Assembly: GCA_964020975.1 (NCBI GenBank)
Contig: OZ026618.1
Coordinates: 37,877,402 to 37,941,401 of the forward strand
DNA from: Hermodice carunculata
Lineage: Eukaryota; Annelida; Polychaeta; Eunicida; Amphinomidae
Reading direction: 5' to 3'
DNA length: 64,000 bases
Shown: piece by piece, positions 1 through 13,247 of the stretch
Layout: every line of letters starts with the position of its first letter
Position numbering within the stretch: position 1 is the first letter of the stretch
Notes under the pieces: model-generated
Told to the model about the DNA's origin: nothing
The model's database searches: none
The model's input: only the letters and a program-made list of their open reading frames with translations
Position numbers and translations under genes: made by a program

Positions 1-2413
1 ACATTACATGGGGGCTCACATATTACATTGACATGGTAGAGCTGGAGCACACAGCCCACTCTGTGTATAAGAAGTTCAAAGATGGCAATTTTGTTGTCAA
101 AGAACTGACAGTCCTTTCAACACTGACCAAGCACTGGAACATGTTAACAAAATGTGTAAATTGTCAGGTGGTTTGGTGGGATTAACCCGTCAGCAGTCAG
201 CATTATTCAGATGGGTGCTAACATGCTGTGACAGGGTCAGTATCGTTGATGGCAGTTGTTCTTTATCTGTAGATGAAGGTGATACATCCTACCAACTACA
301 CAAAGAAATGCTTACATCTAGGCGGCAAAAGGATGAAAGAGATGTGAAACTTCTTGTAACACATCTAAAGCAGTAAAATCCCTTTGGTCGTGACTCAGAT
401 CACCTTTTGGCAATTTCTACTAACGATGTTGCTCCACAAGATATTGCCAGTGACCTTTTGTCAGCAAGGGGGACAGGGAAAGGCATTTTGCAGGAGGTAA
501 TAGCACATAGATTGGGACCAAATGCTACCAAAGGTTTCTATGATGCCATTAAAAAGTCAGAGCAAAAAACATTTGCAAATATGTACAAGATGAAAGTTCA
601 CACAAAAACTGGCACCACCTCTACTATAAACGCAGATAGAAACATCATCAAACAGCTCTTTACAGCAGCTAACAGTGGATGCAGTGTTAATTTGCAGGAG
701 CTAGGTAAACATGAAATAGCACCAGTACCCCTCTTACTTGCTAATATTGATGGCACACTTCTTTCACCAGACAAAGAAAGCTCCATTAGCACATCTTCTT
801 AGAGGCTTTTGTGTGCTAAAGATTCCACCAGAACCCCTGTCAAAGACATGTTTCATTATTGATGGCATGGCTCTAGTAAATGCAGTTATCAATCAACTTG
901 GTACTGCAAGGGCTTTTAGTGACCTTGCATCTGTTGTGTGCAAAAGTGTGTTTCAACACCTTTCTCCCACATGTGAGTGCGTTGTTATAGTGTTTGACAC
1001 ATACAAGGTATATTCAGAGCAGCAGGGAACTAGGGATTTTAGATCTAAAATCTCCAGGAAGAACAGACGGATTATAGATAGCCCTGAAGCTACTCTGCCT
1101 GATTCATGGCCATCTTTCATAGCTGTTATAGAAAACAAGTCGAACCTGCAACAGTTCCTAGCCAATGAATTAAAGTCAAAGGCCCAAACGCTCATAACGA
1201 AGCAAGAGCTTGTAGTAGCGGGTGGGTAAAAGAATAGTATTGCATGCTAATGATGCTGCCATGGAAGGGTGATGTAGGCCTACTTTACTGTTTCGTTGTA
1301 AATTTAGCTGGAAGACAAGTCGGGAGAACTAAAAAGTGATCGGCATAACACTGTAACAGGTCTCTTTTTATTTTTGGCAGAAGTAATGAAATTTGTGTTT
1401 TGGGTGGTGAGACCTATACATTTTGGAAAAGAACTAGTGTTTGCAGTTAATGATGAATATTTCTAAGGTTGAGAGGACCTGTTTAAAACCACCAGTTGCC
1501 TTTTATGGGTGACTGCTTGCCTCAAGTCAGGAGTGAAATTTGTTTCTTCACATTGGTATTGGAAGAGAAATGTTGAAGCTTTGGCAAGTCTTGAATCTCT
1601 TTGCTGTCATTGTTGGGTTAGGAATTAATGAATATGAATCATGTTTTTCCGTACTATTCAAAGCAGGGACACAGATGAGTTAGTTCTGATGCTGGCTCAT
1701 GATACATCAGAAATATGGATCGAGTCTGGCACAGTAAAAGAGCCTAGGTATATTCCTGTACACACTGTCAAGGATTCACTGCCACCACAAGTTTTACCCA
1801 TTCTTTTCGCATATCACTGCATCACAGGCTGTGATATCGTTAGGCATTTGTTTGGCATTGGGAAAAAGGCATCCTGGAAAATATTCATTGAAAACACAGG
1901 GAAACTAGTAACATTTGGAGCTAACGTTGAAGACTGTGACATTGAGTCACAGTTAAAGGCAGCAGAGACCTTTGTGATAAAAATGTACAATGCAAGATCG
2001 GATCTCACATGTATTGATACTATGACGGCACTCATGTTTTCCAGAGTTAATGAACCTGAATGTTTGCCTCCAACCAGTGATGCATTTTCATCTACCAAGG
2101 TGTCTGTATCAGGTTCAGGTGTGGAAGAAAGCAAATATAGCCAAACCTCCCTTGCCTGATAAACTCAAATCTGGATGGAAGCTGGATGATTCAGGTAGTA
2201 TTGTACCCATATTAATGAGCATAGGCCAATGCCAAGCGTATGTCAGGAGCATTTAGCATGTACTTGTAAGACAGGCTGCACAAGAAGGTGTAGGTGCAAG
2301 ACCAAGATGGACTGCACTGGTGATTGTGTATGTTTGGAACAATGCTTGAACCCCTTTAATCCCACGACCCAGAATGAAAGTGACACTTCTGATGCAGAAG
2401 AGCCATAAACTAA
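1..2413 (+). pseudogene. orphan multicopy gene: PIN/FEN-like core plus CXC-type cysteine-rich tail, broken, 5' end outside window
   Basis: The translation resembles a conserved invertebrate family of unknown function that is usually multicopy and travels with mobile elements. Pieces in order: a stretch around 150-370 with GLTRQQSALFRW; 407-800 with NDVAPQDIASDLLSARGTGK; 800-1225 with a DGMALVNAV segment; 1660-2250 with RDTDELVLML, then TGCDIVRHLFGIGKK, then PECLPPTSDAF; and 2256-2400 with regularly spaced cysteines (TCKTGCTRRCRCKTK). The DTD and GCD motifs suggest an XPG/FEN or PIN nuclease fold; this is inference from motif shape. The cysteine tail resembles tesmin/CXC DNA-binding repeats. 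Between about 1225 and 1660 the expected acidic HEEADTR-like block is absent, so that stretch is an intron, an insertion or a replaced segment. The copy is spread over several frames and looks dead. Family membership is from memory. Confidence 0.6.
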
Positions 2414-3714
2414 AACTTCATACAGGTCTAGAGTACTAAGCAACTATCACTTAAAAGTTGCATGCAAAAGATCGAATTATAACCATAAAAACCCATATGT
2501 CTGATGTTTTGCCCATTTGCGAATTATGGGGTAGCTCACAGGCCTATAGAATACGGCCATTTAAGCTTTGAGGCATGTATTGTATCTTTTTTAAAAGAGG
2601 AGGAACTGTACCCAATTCATATTTCTAGTTGAATCCCATAAGTCAAATATTTAAAAAAAACACACACATACAAGGATTTAAAGTTGCAATTTTGAGTCAG
2701 AAAAAAAATGCTATTTTCACTCAAATTTGAACCTTTGCTGCTGTGCATCAAAAGGCTTCGCAAGAGTCGAGCAAATATTTTCATTTACTTCAGTTGTGCA
2801 TCTTTATAGGACCGGGTCTGAGTGAAGGAAATAAACTTTGGCTGTCTTTTGTAAATTTTAATCAACCTTTGTCATGCCTGCTGTTTCTGTTACGCAGATA
2901 TGTATAACAATAGCTGCCATACTTTCCTGCACATGGTTACCGAGTGAAAACCAGTCTTAAAAGATGCCTATAAATATATATTTTCAATGTTAAGAATGGT
3001 TGTTACCTTTTCCAAGACTGGGAGAACGAATGTTTCAATTCCAGCTGATGGCCGCCTGACCAGTAGTGTGACCCTGGTGCGCTGGTTGTGGTAATCTAGT
3101 GTGTTCCAACTAATTGTTCAAACCTTTAAAGTCTTTGAACTATGACCCCGTCCCCCCCCCCCGCCTCCATTATTGTAGTCATGGTAGACCACAGTGAACA
3201 GTTTGAAAGAAAATTCCACACCATCTTGCTGTCCCATCCCTGCACATCCAAACTTCTTGTGAATTGCAATAGCTTTCGGCAATTTTTGATAATATATTAC
3301 AAGTTTGTAGGAATATTCTCTGGGCTAGCAATGCCAACATTCTGGGATTCTTCGGATTCAATGACCAATATGTGATTCGTTAATAAATTGCACAATTGGA
3401 GAAAGTAAACGTACCATCTCAAGAATTATTGTCATTTCCATTCTTGTTACAATAGATAAAATCCGATATATAACACATTTTCACGTCTGGGATGTCTGAG
3501 TTTTTCGATAAGTCAGAACGCAGGGGACAACTTATATTTTATCATGAAGCCCCAAAAATGTATTGCATATATAGATATAAAAAATGCGCCTCGGCTGTGC
3601 ATTTCAAGGGACTTAAAAAGAACCAACCAAAGCTGATGATATGAAATCTATTTCTGTAAATTGACGTGTTTGAAGTGTACTTACCTTTTCAGGTCGGCGT
3701 CGATGCTGGTTTTG
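2414..3714. other. no gene seen
   Basis: AT-rich DNA after the orphan gene. It holds a short poly-A/CA patch near 2654-2670 and a poly-C run near 3151-3162. Open frames here (for example 3142-3375) have no recognisable motif and overlap the poly-C tract. I see no RNA gene or repeat ends. Confidence 0.6.
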
Positions 3715-3998
3715 GCGAAGGCTTAGTAAGTCTTGCAAGTTTAGTTCGCATAAAATCTTCTTTTCACTTTGGCTGTGTTTTAAATCCTTGCTTTGCCATC
3801 ATAACATAGGATGGATCGTATATTTGTTCCACAAAATGTACTGAGGACAGCATCATGCTCTCTGTCACATTGGAATAGGCCCATGACAACCGTACTTACC
3901 ACTGCATTGCAGCGTCCGTTTGGATCCATTGGGAAGCGAAAGAGGGTGAATTCTTTCGTGTGAGTGTTGGCACAACCACAGGCAACACACCTTTTCAT
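3715..3998 (-). pseudogene. THAP-type zinc finger remnant
   Basis: From the ATG at 3998 the minus strand reads MKRCVACGCANTHTKEF followed by TLFRFPMDPNGRC, the start of a C2CH THAP DNA-binding domain with its CxxxC pair and FPxDP-like turn. After a frame change near 3905 it continues with LSWAYSNVTESMMLSSVHFV, DYxPSY-like text (IYDPSY) and MMAKQGFKTQPK, the second half of a THAP domain including the C-x2-H position (as SSVH, so the second-half cysteine is replaced by serine). In that second frame a TAA (about 3893) and a TGA (about 3774) interrupt it. Length about 85-90 residues matches one THAP domain. A GTAAGT sits at the break, so a tiny intron is possible, but it would not remove the downstream stop. 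It could be a THAP host gene exon or the head of a P-like or THAP-DDE transposon. The downstream partner was not found. Confidence 0.65.
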
Positions 3999-5793
<1,795 letters not shown>

Positions 5794-6867
5794 CGTAAGT
5801 GTGTGATTATATTCTTGTAACATTATATACAGATGCAATAATTCAACATCAATGGTGCCTTTCGTCTTCAACACACCGAGGTGGATAACAGGTATGCCAG
5901 CAGCCGTTAAAGGACTCAGCTGGCATACGTTTGCATAGCCTTCTGCTTATAAGGAGGATCATTTAATTTATTTCAAAATTTCGTCCAAGCAGACAGTGTC
6001 ATTTTAATCAAACCATAAGGATGCACAAAGCGTTATGTGTGGTGCCATTAGAATCTGTAGGAGGTACACTGCAAAACACTGGATAAAGGTCCCTTGTACA
6101 CAAATACATCAACAAAGTGCCTACATTTGTGAATTTGCATCCGCGCACATTTTACTAACGTCACATTGTTTGAAAGTAGAAAGTCCATATATGAATATAT
6201 CGAATGAACTCCGGTTACAATTTGACTGGCCGAAGCCATTGATGCGTGTAGGAAACAGATGTTTGTCCGTTTGTCTCTCTTTTGATTTACTGAACGAGTT
6301 TCGTGCAGCACATGTGTAGCTATGCAAAGCAAGGTAGCTAACATAGCTGAAAAGCATATTACATTAGCACTTTACTATGTCTCAGCAACTTTAAAACGAC
6401 AGAGATTAACTCAGTTTTTACGAAAACAAATAACTGGATTTTGTAAATTTATAAATCAAGTAAACAAAAAAGCCTTACTTTTCCAATTGGAAACATGGGT
6501 ACCTTTTAAGCTCACTTTTTCAATGTGGGTTCAGTTTGAATAAGAAAATCTCACGAGAATTCCAACAATACAGGTTGATCAGTGCACCAGCCAATTTTTA
6601 TTCACAAATGAACTAACTTCAGAAGCTGCTCTGGGCTATATTCATATGAACTACCCCCACAAGCAACAAGGGTTTCTTTAGGCCGTATGAATGGCAAAAA
6701 TTATGCTTTCTATGGTTGTCTTCTGAAGTGGTGCTCTCCTGTCTTGAATAGATACCTGTATGTTCCACCACTGACTCGCAGAATGATTTTACATGGAACA
6801 TATACAAAGCTAGGAGGTGTCCTTTGTGAATTAAAACTCTATTTGAAGAGAAAAGAAATGGCAGCAC
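5794..6867. other. no gene seen
   Basis: Unique-looking AT-rich DNA. Overlapping open frames at 6035-6357 on both strands are under 100 codons, without motifs. It leads into the LDLa remnant. No repeat ends recognised. Confidence 0.55.
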
Positions 6868-7953
6868 AGCAGGGTTCTTTCTCTGTTCCAATGCCGAATG
6901 CATCTGAGTATGTGTGTGACGGTAAGTTTGATTGTGGCAGAAATATGCCTGATTCTTCTGATGAAAAAAGATGCCCTAGCATAATTATGTTCCTCTGCTA
7001 CTCATGTGCAAAGTATGGAACATCGTTGGCCGTTTTCTGGCATATGCAGTCCTTTGTATTATCAGTGTGATGATGGTTCATGTATACCGATCACACAGGT
7101 ATGCGATAGTTTCCATGATTGCAGAAGGGGGTCAGCCGAATCATTTTCTGTGCAAAAGTCTCATATGGTAGACACGCATCCCGGGATAAAGCCATGCTGA
7201 ATCTAGCATCACCAGTCAACCGCACAAGCGATGTTCGACTTATCCTGGTAAAGCAAGTGTATCTTTTCAAAATACACCCGCCTACATGTGAGCAACCCGA
7301 TTGGCTTCCTTGTTCTGATGAAGTAGATACGCCTTGTTTCCGCAGGGATTTTGTTTGCACCTATGACTATGAAGTGCGAAAGCGTTACCAGTTTCTACAT
7401 TGTAAAAATGGGACATCATTTACATAATTGTAAGGAAATTCAGGGTGTCCGAATGTATAAGTGTCGTTGTTTCTGCATTCCGTTGAGATTTGTTTGTGAT
7501 GCATTACGGGATTGCTCTAAGAAGTCTCCTGTGCAGTCACGAGATGCCCACTTCAGTATCACTGCAAAGCAAATAAAGATATATGTTTACATGACTCAGA
7601 AATTTGTGACGGGGTAGTTTGATATTTCTATATGTCCTCAACGATGCATTTGTAGGGGGCATGCCATTCAGTGCTGAAATCGGATTTTTAGTAAACTTGT
7701 ACGTGTATCGGATCGCGTAAAGGCAATCCTGTACCATGGAAACAGGATGACACGGTTAGTTGACATACGATTTCGTTTCCTGATCCGACTTGATGTTAGC
7801 TTGAACCACATAAAAACATTAGAGAGATCCGTGTTTCGAGGATGTGTAAACTTTATGGGCATTAATCTGCGTAATAAGTACATAACTGCACTTTCACGTG
7901 GAACCCTTTGCGGTCTATATTTGTTAAATGTTATTAATCTCAAAAGTAAATAG
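6868..7953 (+). pseudogene. GRL101-like receptor fragment: LDLa repeats, cysteine spacer, LRRNT and LRRs
   Basis: Motifs appear in the order of GRL101-type leucine-rich G-protein-coupled receptors: an LDLa end with CDGKFDCG and DSSDEKRC (about 6915-6975); an LDLa with YYQCDDGSCIPITQVCDSFHDC-like text (7057-7125); a spacer with CEQPDWLPC, FVCTYDYEV and HCKNGT (7285-7420); LDLa pieces with CIPLRFVCDALRDC (7476-7520) and YHCKANKDICLHDSEICDGV (7547-7612); an LRRNT cap CPQRCICRGHAIQC (7632-7675); then LRR text IRLDVSLNHIKTLERSVF, MGINLRN and GLYLLNVINL (7786-7940). The family binds extracellular ligands with LDLa and LRR domains and signals through a 7TM part. Here the frame shifts several times, stops interrupt it (one right after the LRRNT), and no 7TM follows, so it is a pseudogene fragment. 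The uninterrupted LDLa-to-LRR order suggests a processed or partly intronless source. Confidence 0.75.
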
Positions 7954-9129
7954 GACTAGCAGATTGATGCCATCTACATATGTCGTATTTTCATTTTCAT
8001 ATCATTTTCTTCTATTATTTATTGTAGTACTCTTGTTGTCGTAGCGGTAAGGGTGTACAACGATAGAAGTGTTCCCACCCCACTCCCTTCGATAGTAGCC
8101 ACTATTGTCCTACCGCTTCAACCACTTGCTAATCTGTTGAAAAATAACCTGCATAGGACGTACTATAAACATTTCCGTTCAAAAAAGTTTCCATTCATAC
8201 AAATATCCTTATTAAAGAATATACTATCGACTTGATTCTACTTCTACTTTGAAACTGAATGGCATTTTCTCCTTAAATCAAGTTGAAAATGGGCTGTCCC
8301 ACTGTCACAAAATCATTTTATCTTTGCACAGCTTTCTTCTTTAAAGCGAACAAATGAAATATGATTCCTTGAAGTAAATCATTATCTGCCCTCTTATAGC
8401 GTAAGCCAAGCGGCAAGAGGAAGAGAGCAGCACTGGTGAAAAAGAGGTCACCTAATCTATTGTGACCAATATTATGGCGATGTCGGGCACGTGGTACCGC
8501 ATGGCCAGCACTACCAAAGGGCTACATGCGAATACTTAAGCCAACTCTATCTACTGTAGCCCTGGGTAAGCTGCCTCCATGCGAGGATGCTCATATGGCC
8601 CAAAAGTACCGGGATGCAAATTGTCGTCTACTTCAATGTGCGTATCTATACCCCCAGGTCAATAATTGTGCTGGGAGCGGGTTGGGGGCAATGCATCTGT
8701 TCCGTGCGGAGGAGGCTATTGACACAGTCGAAAGGGTTAAACCAAAGCTACAAACTAGAATGTGTTCATCTACAATCAAATGCATATAAGAAATCAAAGG
8801 CAATTTTAGAAAATTCGCGGAAATAAATATTATTGCACTGAATGAGAAGAGGTCTTGGGCAAAGGACACAAACGGTTATTAAGCAATCAAAGATTCACAT
8901 CGTCTACCACTTAGTAACAAATTTGCTGACTATCAAGAAAATTTGCTCAGAATATATTGCATCGCCAAGACATATGTATACCACAGGTGAAACAAAATTG
9001 ATACATGTGATGCGTGCCTCTAACAATACACGTGGCTCTCTTATAAGTATGATATATTACACCATCTCTCTTCTTGCCAAAAATTCAGATAATCAAATCA
9101 GAGGCCACAAACAGTTTATTCCTGAGTAA
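7954..9129. other. no gene seen; possible worn LINE 5' sequence at the right end
   Basis: No recognisable domain. The last 250 bases before the reverse transcriptase may be the worn upstream part of the same LINE, since FxPE and VISIHKS-like text occurs at 9113-9150. Open frames 8526-8826 overlap each other and carry no motif. Confidence 0.4.
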
Positions 9130-10705
9130 GTAATATCCATACATAAATCGGTCCTCGTACTGACAGAAATAATTATAGACCAATATCTATTTTGCCAATA
9201 GTCTCCAAAATACTGGGAAGATTTTTTCACAAATCTTTCACAGAGTTCTTGGATCAATATAACCTAGTCACATGTGAACAATCTGGTTTCCGCAACTTGC
9301 ATTCGACCGTTACTGCCCTCCTTAATGTTACTGATCGATGGCTTGAAAATATTGATAAAGGATTTGTAACTGGTGTGGTCTTTATTGACCTACGCAAAGC
9401 GTTTGACACTGTGGATATAGGCATCCTTCTAAATAAGCTCTCAGCTTTTGGAGTAACATCGACTGAAAAAGATTGGTTTGAAAGTTATCTAACCGGTCGC
9501 ATGCAGTCTGTGGCAATAGGTGGACAAACATCTGCACCCCTACCTGTCACTATAGGTGTTCCACAGGGGTCAATTCTTGGACCCCTCTTGTTTATGCTAT
9601 ATTTAAATGATTTACCTTGCATAACTGACAAATGTCTTTCGACTATATATGCGGATGATACTGAAATTGAACATGCCTGTGAGCCCAAACAGTATCAAAT
9701 CCTAGAGAGCACCATAAATAACGACTTAAAAAAACTAAAAATGTATTTTAATGAAAACAGGCTTAGTGTCAATATTGACAAATGCCAGTTTATGCTGATA
9801 GGGACATACCAGTCTCTACGTAAAATACTCGAGCTGAATATTTATATTGATTGCCAACATAGGCAACAAGTTAGCTCGGCGAAATATCTTGGAATGTACA
9901 TTCATTCAAACCTGAAATAGGATCTTCACATTGATAACATGGTTTTTAAAAAAATATCTGCTAAAATTGCAATTTTGCGATCCCTGAGAAAGATTGTACC
10001 AGTGGAGACACTCAAACTTCTCTACAATGCTTTAGTACAACCGCATTTTGATTACGCTGATGTGGTGTATGATAATGGTTTGAAACTGATCTTGACAGAC
10101 TTCAGAAACTTCAAAACAGAGCTGCAAGATTAATATTGGGGTCGTCATTTAAAACTAGCAGGAATGACATGTTTAAAAAGCTGGGGTGGTTGTCACTTCA
10201 CAATAGACGTAAAATGCATAAATGTATATTGCTCTTCAAATCTTTAAATGGCCTGGCCCCCAATTACTTAACTGAAAAATTCAAACTCAATAGTGATTTC
10301 CATTCTTACAATACAAGAAATACCAGAGACATAGTCATCGAGAAAACACAAAAACAGTATTTTGACAATAGTTTTAGAATATCAAGTACCAAACTTTGGA
10401 ATGAACTCCCACAAGACTTAAAAACCTGCTCGACAATTGGGTCTTTTAAGAACAAGGTGCTTCACCATTATTTGTCAAAGGTACAGTTTCAGTAACTGAC
10501 TAGCTTTTTACCACTCTATGGACTATATTCAGTAGCCTATGTTGTATCTCTAGTTACAATTTGTATATTTTAGTTTTCTATTATATATTTTATATTGTCG
10601 TATTTGATTGTATGAACATGTGTGAGTGAGTGTGGGCGAATCGGCCACCAAAAATAGTACTTCTACTAAGTGTGTCACCGAATTAAAATAAATTTTGACT
10701 TGACT
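9130..10705 (+). mobile_element. 5'-truncated LINE (CR1/L2/Jockey group) reverse transcriptase
   Basis: Non-LTR reverse transcriptase starting in the RT fingers: TDRNNYRPISIL at about 9160-9195, then SGFRNLHST, VFIDLRKAFDTVD (catalytic Asp), GVPQGSILGPLLF (9558-9600), the YADD box (9645-9660, catalytic Asp pair) and KYLGMYI. The thumb and C-terminal part follow: HFDYADVVYDN, GWLSLHNRRKMHKC and TKLWNELPQDL, ending at 10495. The endonuclease is missing, so the copy is 5' truncated. Breaks: frameshift near 9148 upstream, a TAG at 9918 where Trp is expected, and a frameshift near 10090. The 3' tail to about 10705 ends ATTAAAATAAATTTTGACTT-like, typical of CR1/L2-type ends. It is a dead copy with few breaks, so fairly young. 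Confidence 0.9.
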
Positions 10706-11864
10706 AAGTGATTCTGCAACATCAGTGTAACTGCGAAAATGTTCACATTTAATTGATTTGAACAGATAACACGCATAACATAAATTATAAAAGTGCTTGT
10801 ATGTAATACAACCTTACTTGATGCAGGACAAACACAAATGATGGTTAAAAGAAGCAAATAAATCCAATTTGTCTAGACCCCGGTTACGCAATCTCCTGAT
10901 AGAGCTATGCAATTCCGCTCAGCACCAACAGACGTCCACATTACCATTGAGGTAATATGTGTCAGGAACTGTCTTGCTATTAAACCTCAAGTGTCAAGAA
11001 AGAAACTTAGAATATATATATATGCAAAATATTGCATAATATTTTACCAAGAGGTCGAACTTAGTTCCTATTTACACTCCTTTCTCAATTCCAAATAGAT
11101 ACAAAACTTGTGTATTTGGTATTATTAATTTCCTTTCAGTGTTTGTTCATGTACAATCTATACGAGTGTCTATCATTCCTGAATTTCAGTTTGGGGTTTT
11201 GAGGCTATCAACGGACATTAGTACCTCTGAAATTAGATGTTTCCGATTTTCTTCAAATTTTGATGCAATATTTAAAAAGTTCATGACATCTTTTACTGTT
11301 AGCAAAGTATCCAGTTTTCATGTCTACATTTCCCGTTTTAGGTATCCCAGAGCACATTGCATGGATTCCTTTCCATAAAAATAAAAAATATTACCATGAT
11401 TGCTAAATGCTCTGTCACAGACATGGGCCTTGAAGCATAATGACTTATATGATCATCTATTATACTGATATCAGCAGAAAATTACAAATAAATGTGTCGT
11501 AACCTCAAAAAGCCCGTGTTTTATCGATCATGAGCATACAAAATCTAACAAAACACAAATGTGAAGGTAATTTTTATCACCAAACTAGGAACTTGGGAGG
11601 GAACCCTCTATACATTTGATGCCACGGACGACAAACTTGTGCGTCATTGAGAAAACATTTTAGTTTGAATCTGCCTGTAGTAACCTGCAAGTGTAAAGTA
11701 GGGCTAACGCTGAGATGTCTTATCAAAGTTCATGAAAAATAATTTGTTCCTTTCACATTTCATACAAAATATTTTTTTACGTCTATGTTAGTTATGCAAC
11801 CATTCCAGACTGACACAAAACATTTATCAAGATGTGCGCTGTCTGTCTGTCCGTCTGTGCGTCC
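10706..11864. other. no gene seen
   Basis: AT-rich unique-looking DNA between the LINE tail and a TCTA repeat. Short open frames (10907-11098, 11139-11378) have no motif. Confidence 0.55.
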
Positions 11865-11945
11865 ATCCATCCATCCTTCTATCTATCTATCTATCTATCT
11901 ATCCATCTATCTATCTATCTGTCTATCTATCTATCTATCTGTGTT
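11865..11945. repeat. (TCTA)n-type microsatellite
   Basis: TCCA/TCTA/TCTG tetranucleotide run of about 20 units, interrupted. The serine/leucine/isoleucine-rich peptide through it is not a gene. Confidence 0.95.
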
Positions 11946-13247
11946 TTATATATCCATCGATCGGAAGAACATGCAAAACCCGAATTCCTTGGTCTGCTTA
12001 GTTTTCAGATATTTGAAAGTCATTGCTGGGTTCGAAAATGGACAATGGCTTGTCACGCAGCGGCCTATCTTTATCAATAGCGAATTCCGTTCCGTTTATG
12101 CCTTACCCGATGGTCTATTTAATGTGGTTCGTATGATAGCACTGACAGTGCCCGCGCACTGCTTGCGGTACCAGCAAAAACAAGCAGCTGCTTTATGGCG
12201 TTATACCTCTGCACAGGTGAGGGAGATCCGAGACCATCTGCTCTGTTTGGTGAGATAAAACGTATAAATAGATAAACTTGCATCAAAGAAAGGAGTGGAG
12301 GAGAAAACAGAAAGATTTTAGAACTGAGAAATCCTGAAACCAAGTTTGTGTAAGAGCAAATGGGAAAGGGGAACGGAGAGCTTAAAGAAAAACACGTGAA
12401 CCTGAACCTGAGTGGGGTTGTCGATAATGTGACTATTCCACCAACATTACGAGCTCCTTTGATGCCTTTTACCTGACATTTGGTATTTGCACAGCACATA
12501 ATTTTTGCATTCCCAATCTGTTCAAACGATACGTTAAGTATCGTAGTAGTGGTGTATTATAAACATGTCTCATATTGATTATACCTCCGGCAATAGGAGA
12601 TACCCATATTAAGTTCCCGCCCCAACTGCATACCTGATTGCCTAGTTTCACTTGGTGGGTATTTCGAGATACGGGTCGCCACAGTGGGGACAAGCGAGAT
12701 TTTACTAATATTTTGGAAATACATAATACTTATTAAAGGCATATGGAGTTTTTTTCTTATATATATTTTATGTTCAGAACAGGTGGGACTCGAACCTGCA
12801 ACCTATATGGGAAAGGGGACGAACACCAGTTTGGCATTTGCGAACTTATTTTTTTTCGAAAAAAGGCTAATTTTGTGAGAAATGCGCGCATGACCTGTCT
12901 GTGACAGTGATGCAACCCGCACGTCCCCAATGATCGCCAGGCGTCAAACGCGTGCTTTGTGGCGGGAAATTAATATGCATACTGCGTATTGATATCAAAC
13001 CAGATGTGCATGTAATACAGATCTCTAGACATTTTATCGTAAAGACTGTTCAGATGAATTAGGACTGAACAATAGTACGCAGGTCTAGCCACGAATGATG
13101 TACCATCATCGTCATGGTATTTAGCCCTACATGAAGATCGTGTTTATCGACCTCTTTTTCTCCCTAAAACGGCTTCCTAAAGATACCGACTGCTGCAAAT
13201 CGCATACAGTGTTTTGCCAAAGGAAAAAGTTACACATAGTAGCATAC
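11946..13247. other. no gene seen; one tRNA-like box
   Basis: On the minus strand at about 12780-12800 the sequence GGTTCGAGTCCCAC matches a pol III B box / tRNA T-arm, and TGCCAAACTGG about 45 bases upstream weakly resembles an A box. The arms do not fold into a cloverleaf, so this is at most a tRNA-derived SINE remnant. The rest is unassigned; it includes the flank 3' to the receptor gene. Confidence 0.35.

Noticed and set aside
11785-12258. 157-codon plus-strand frame
   Set aside because: Its first third is a TCTA repeat and the remainder shows no motif.
12780-12800. tRNA gene on the minus strand
   Set aside because: Only a B-box-like GGTTCGAGTCC is present; no cloverleaf or acceptor stem can be formed.
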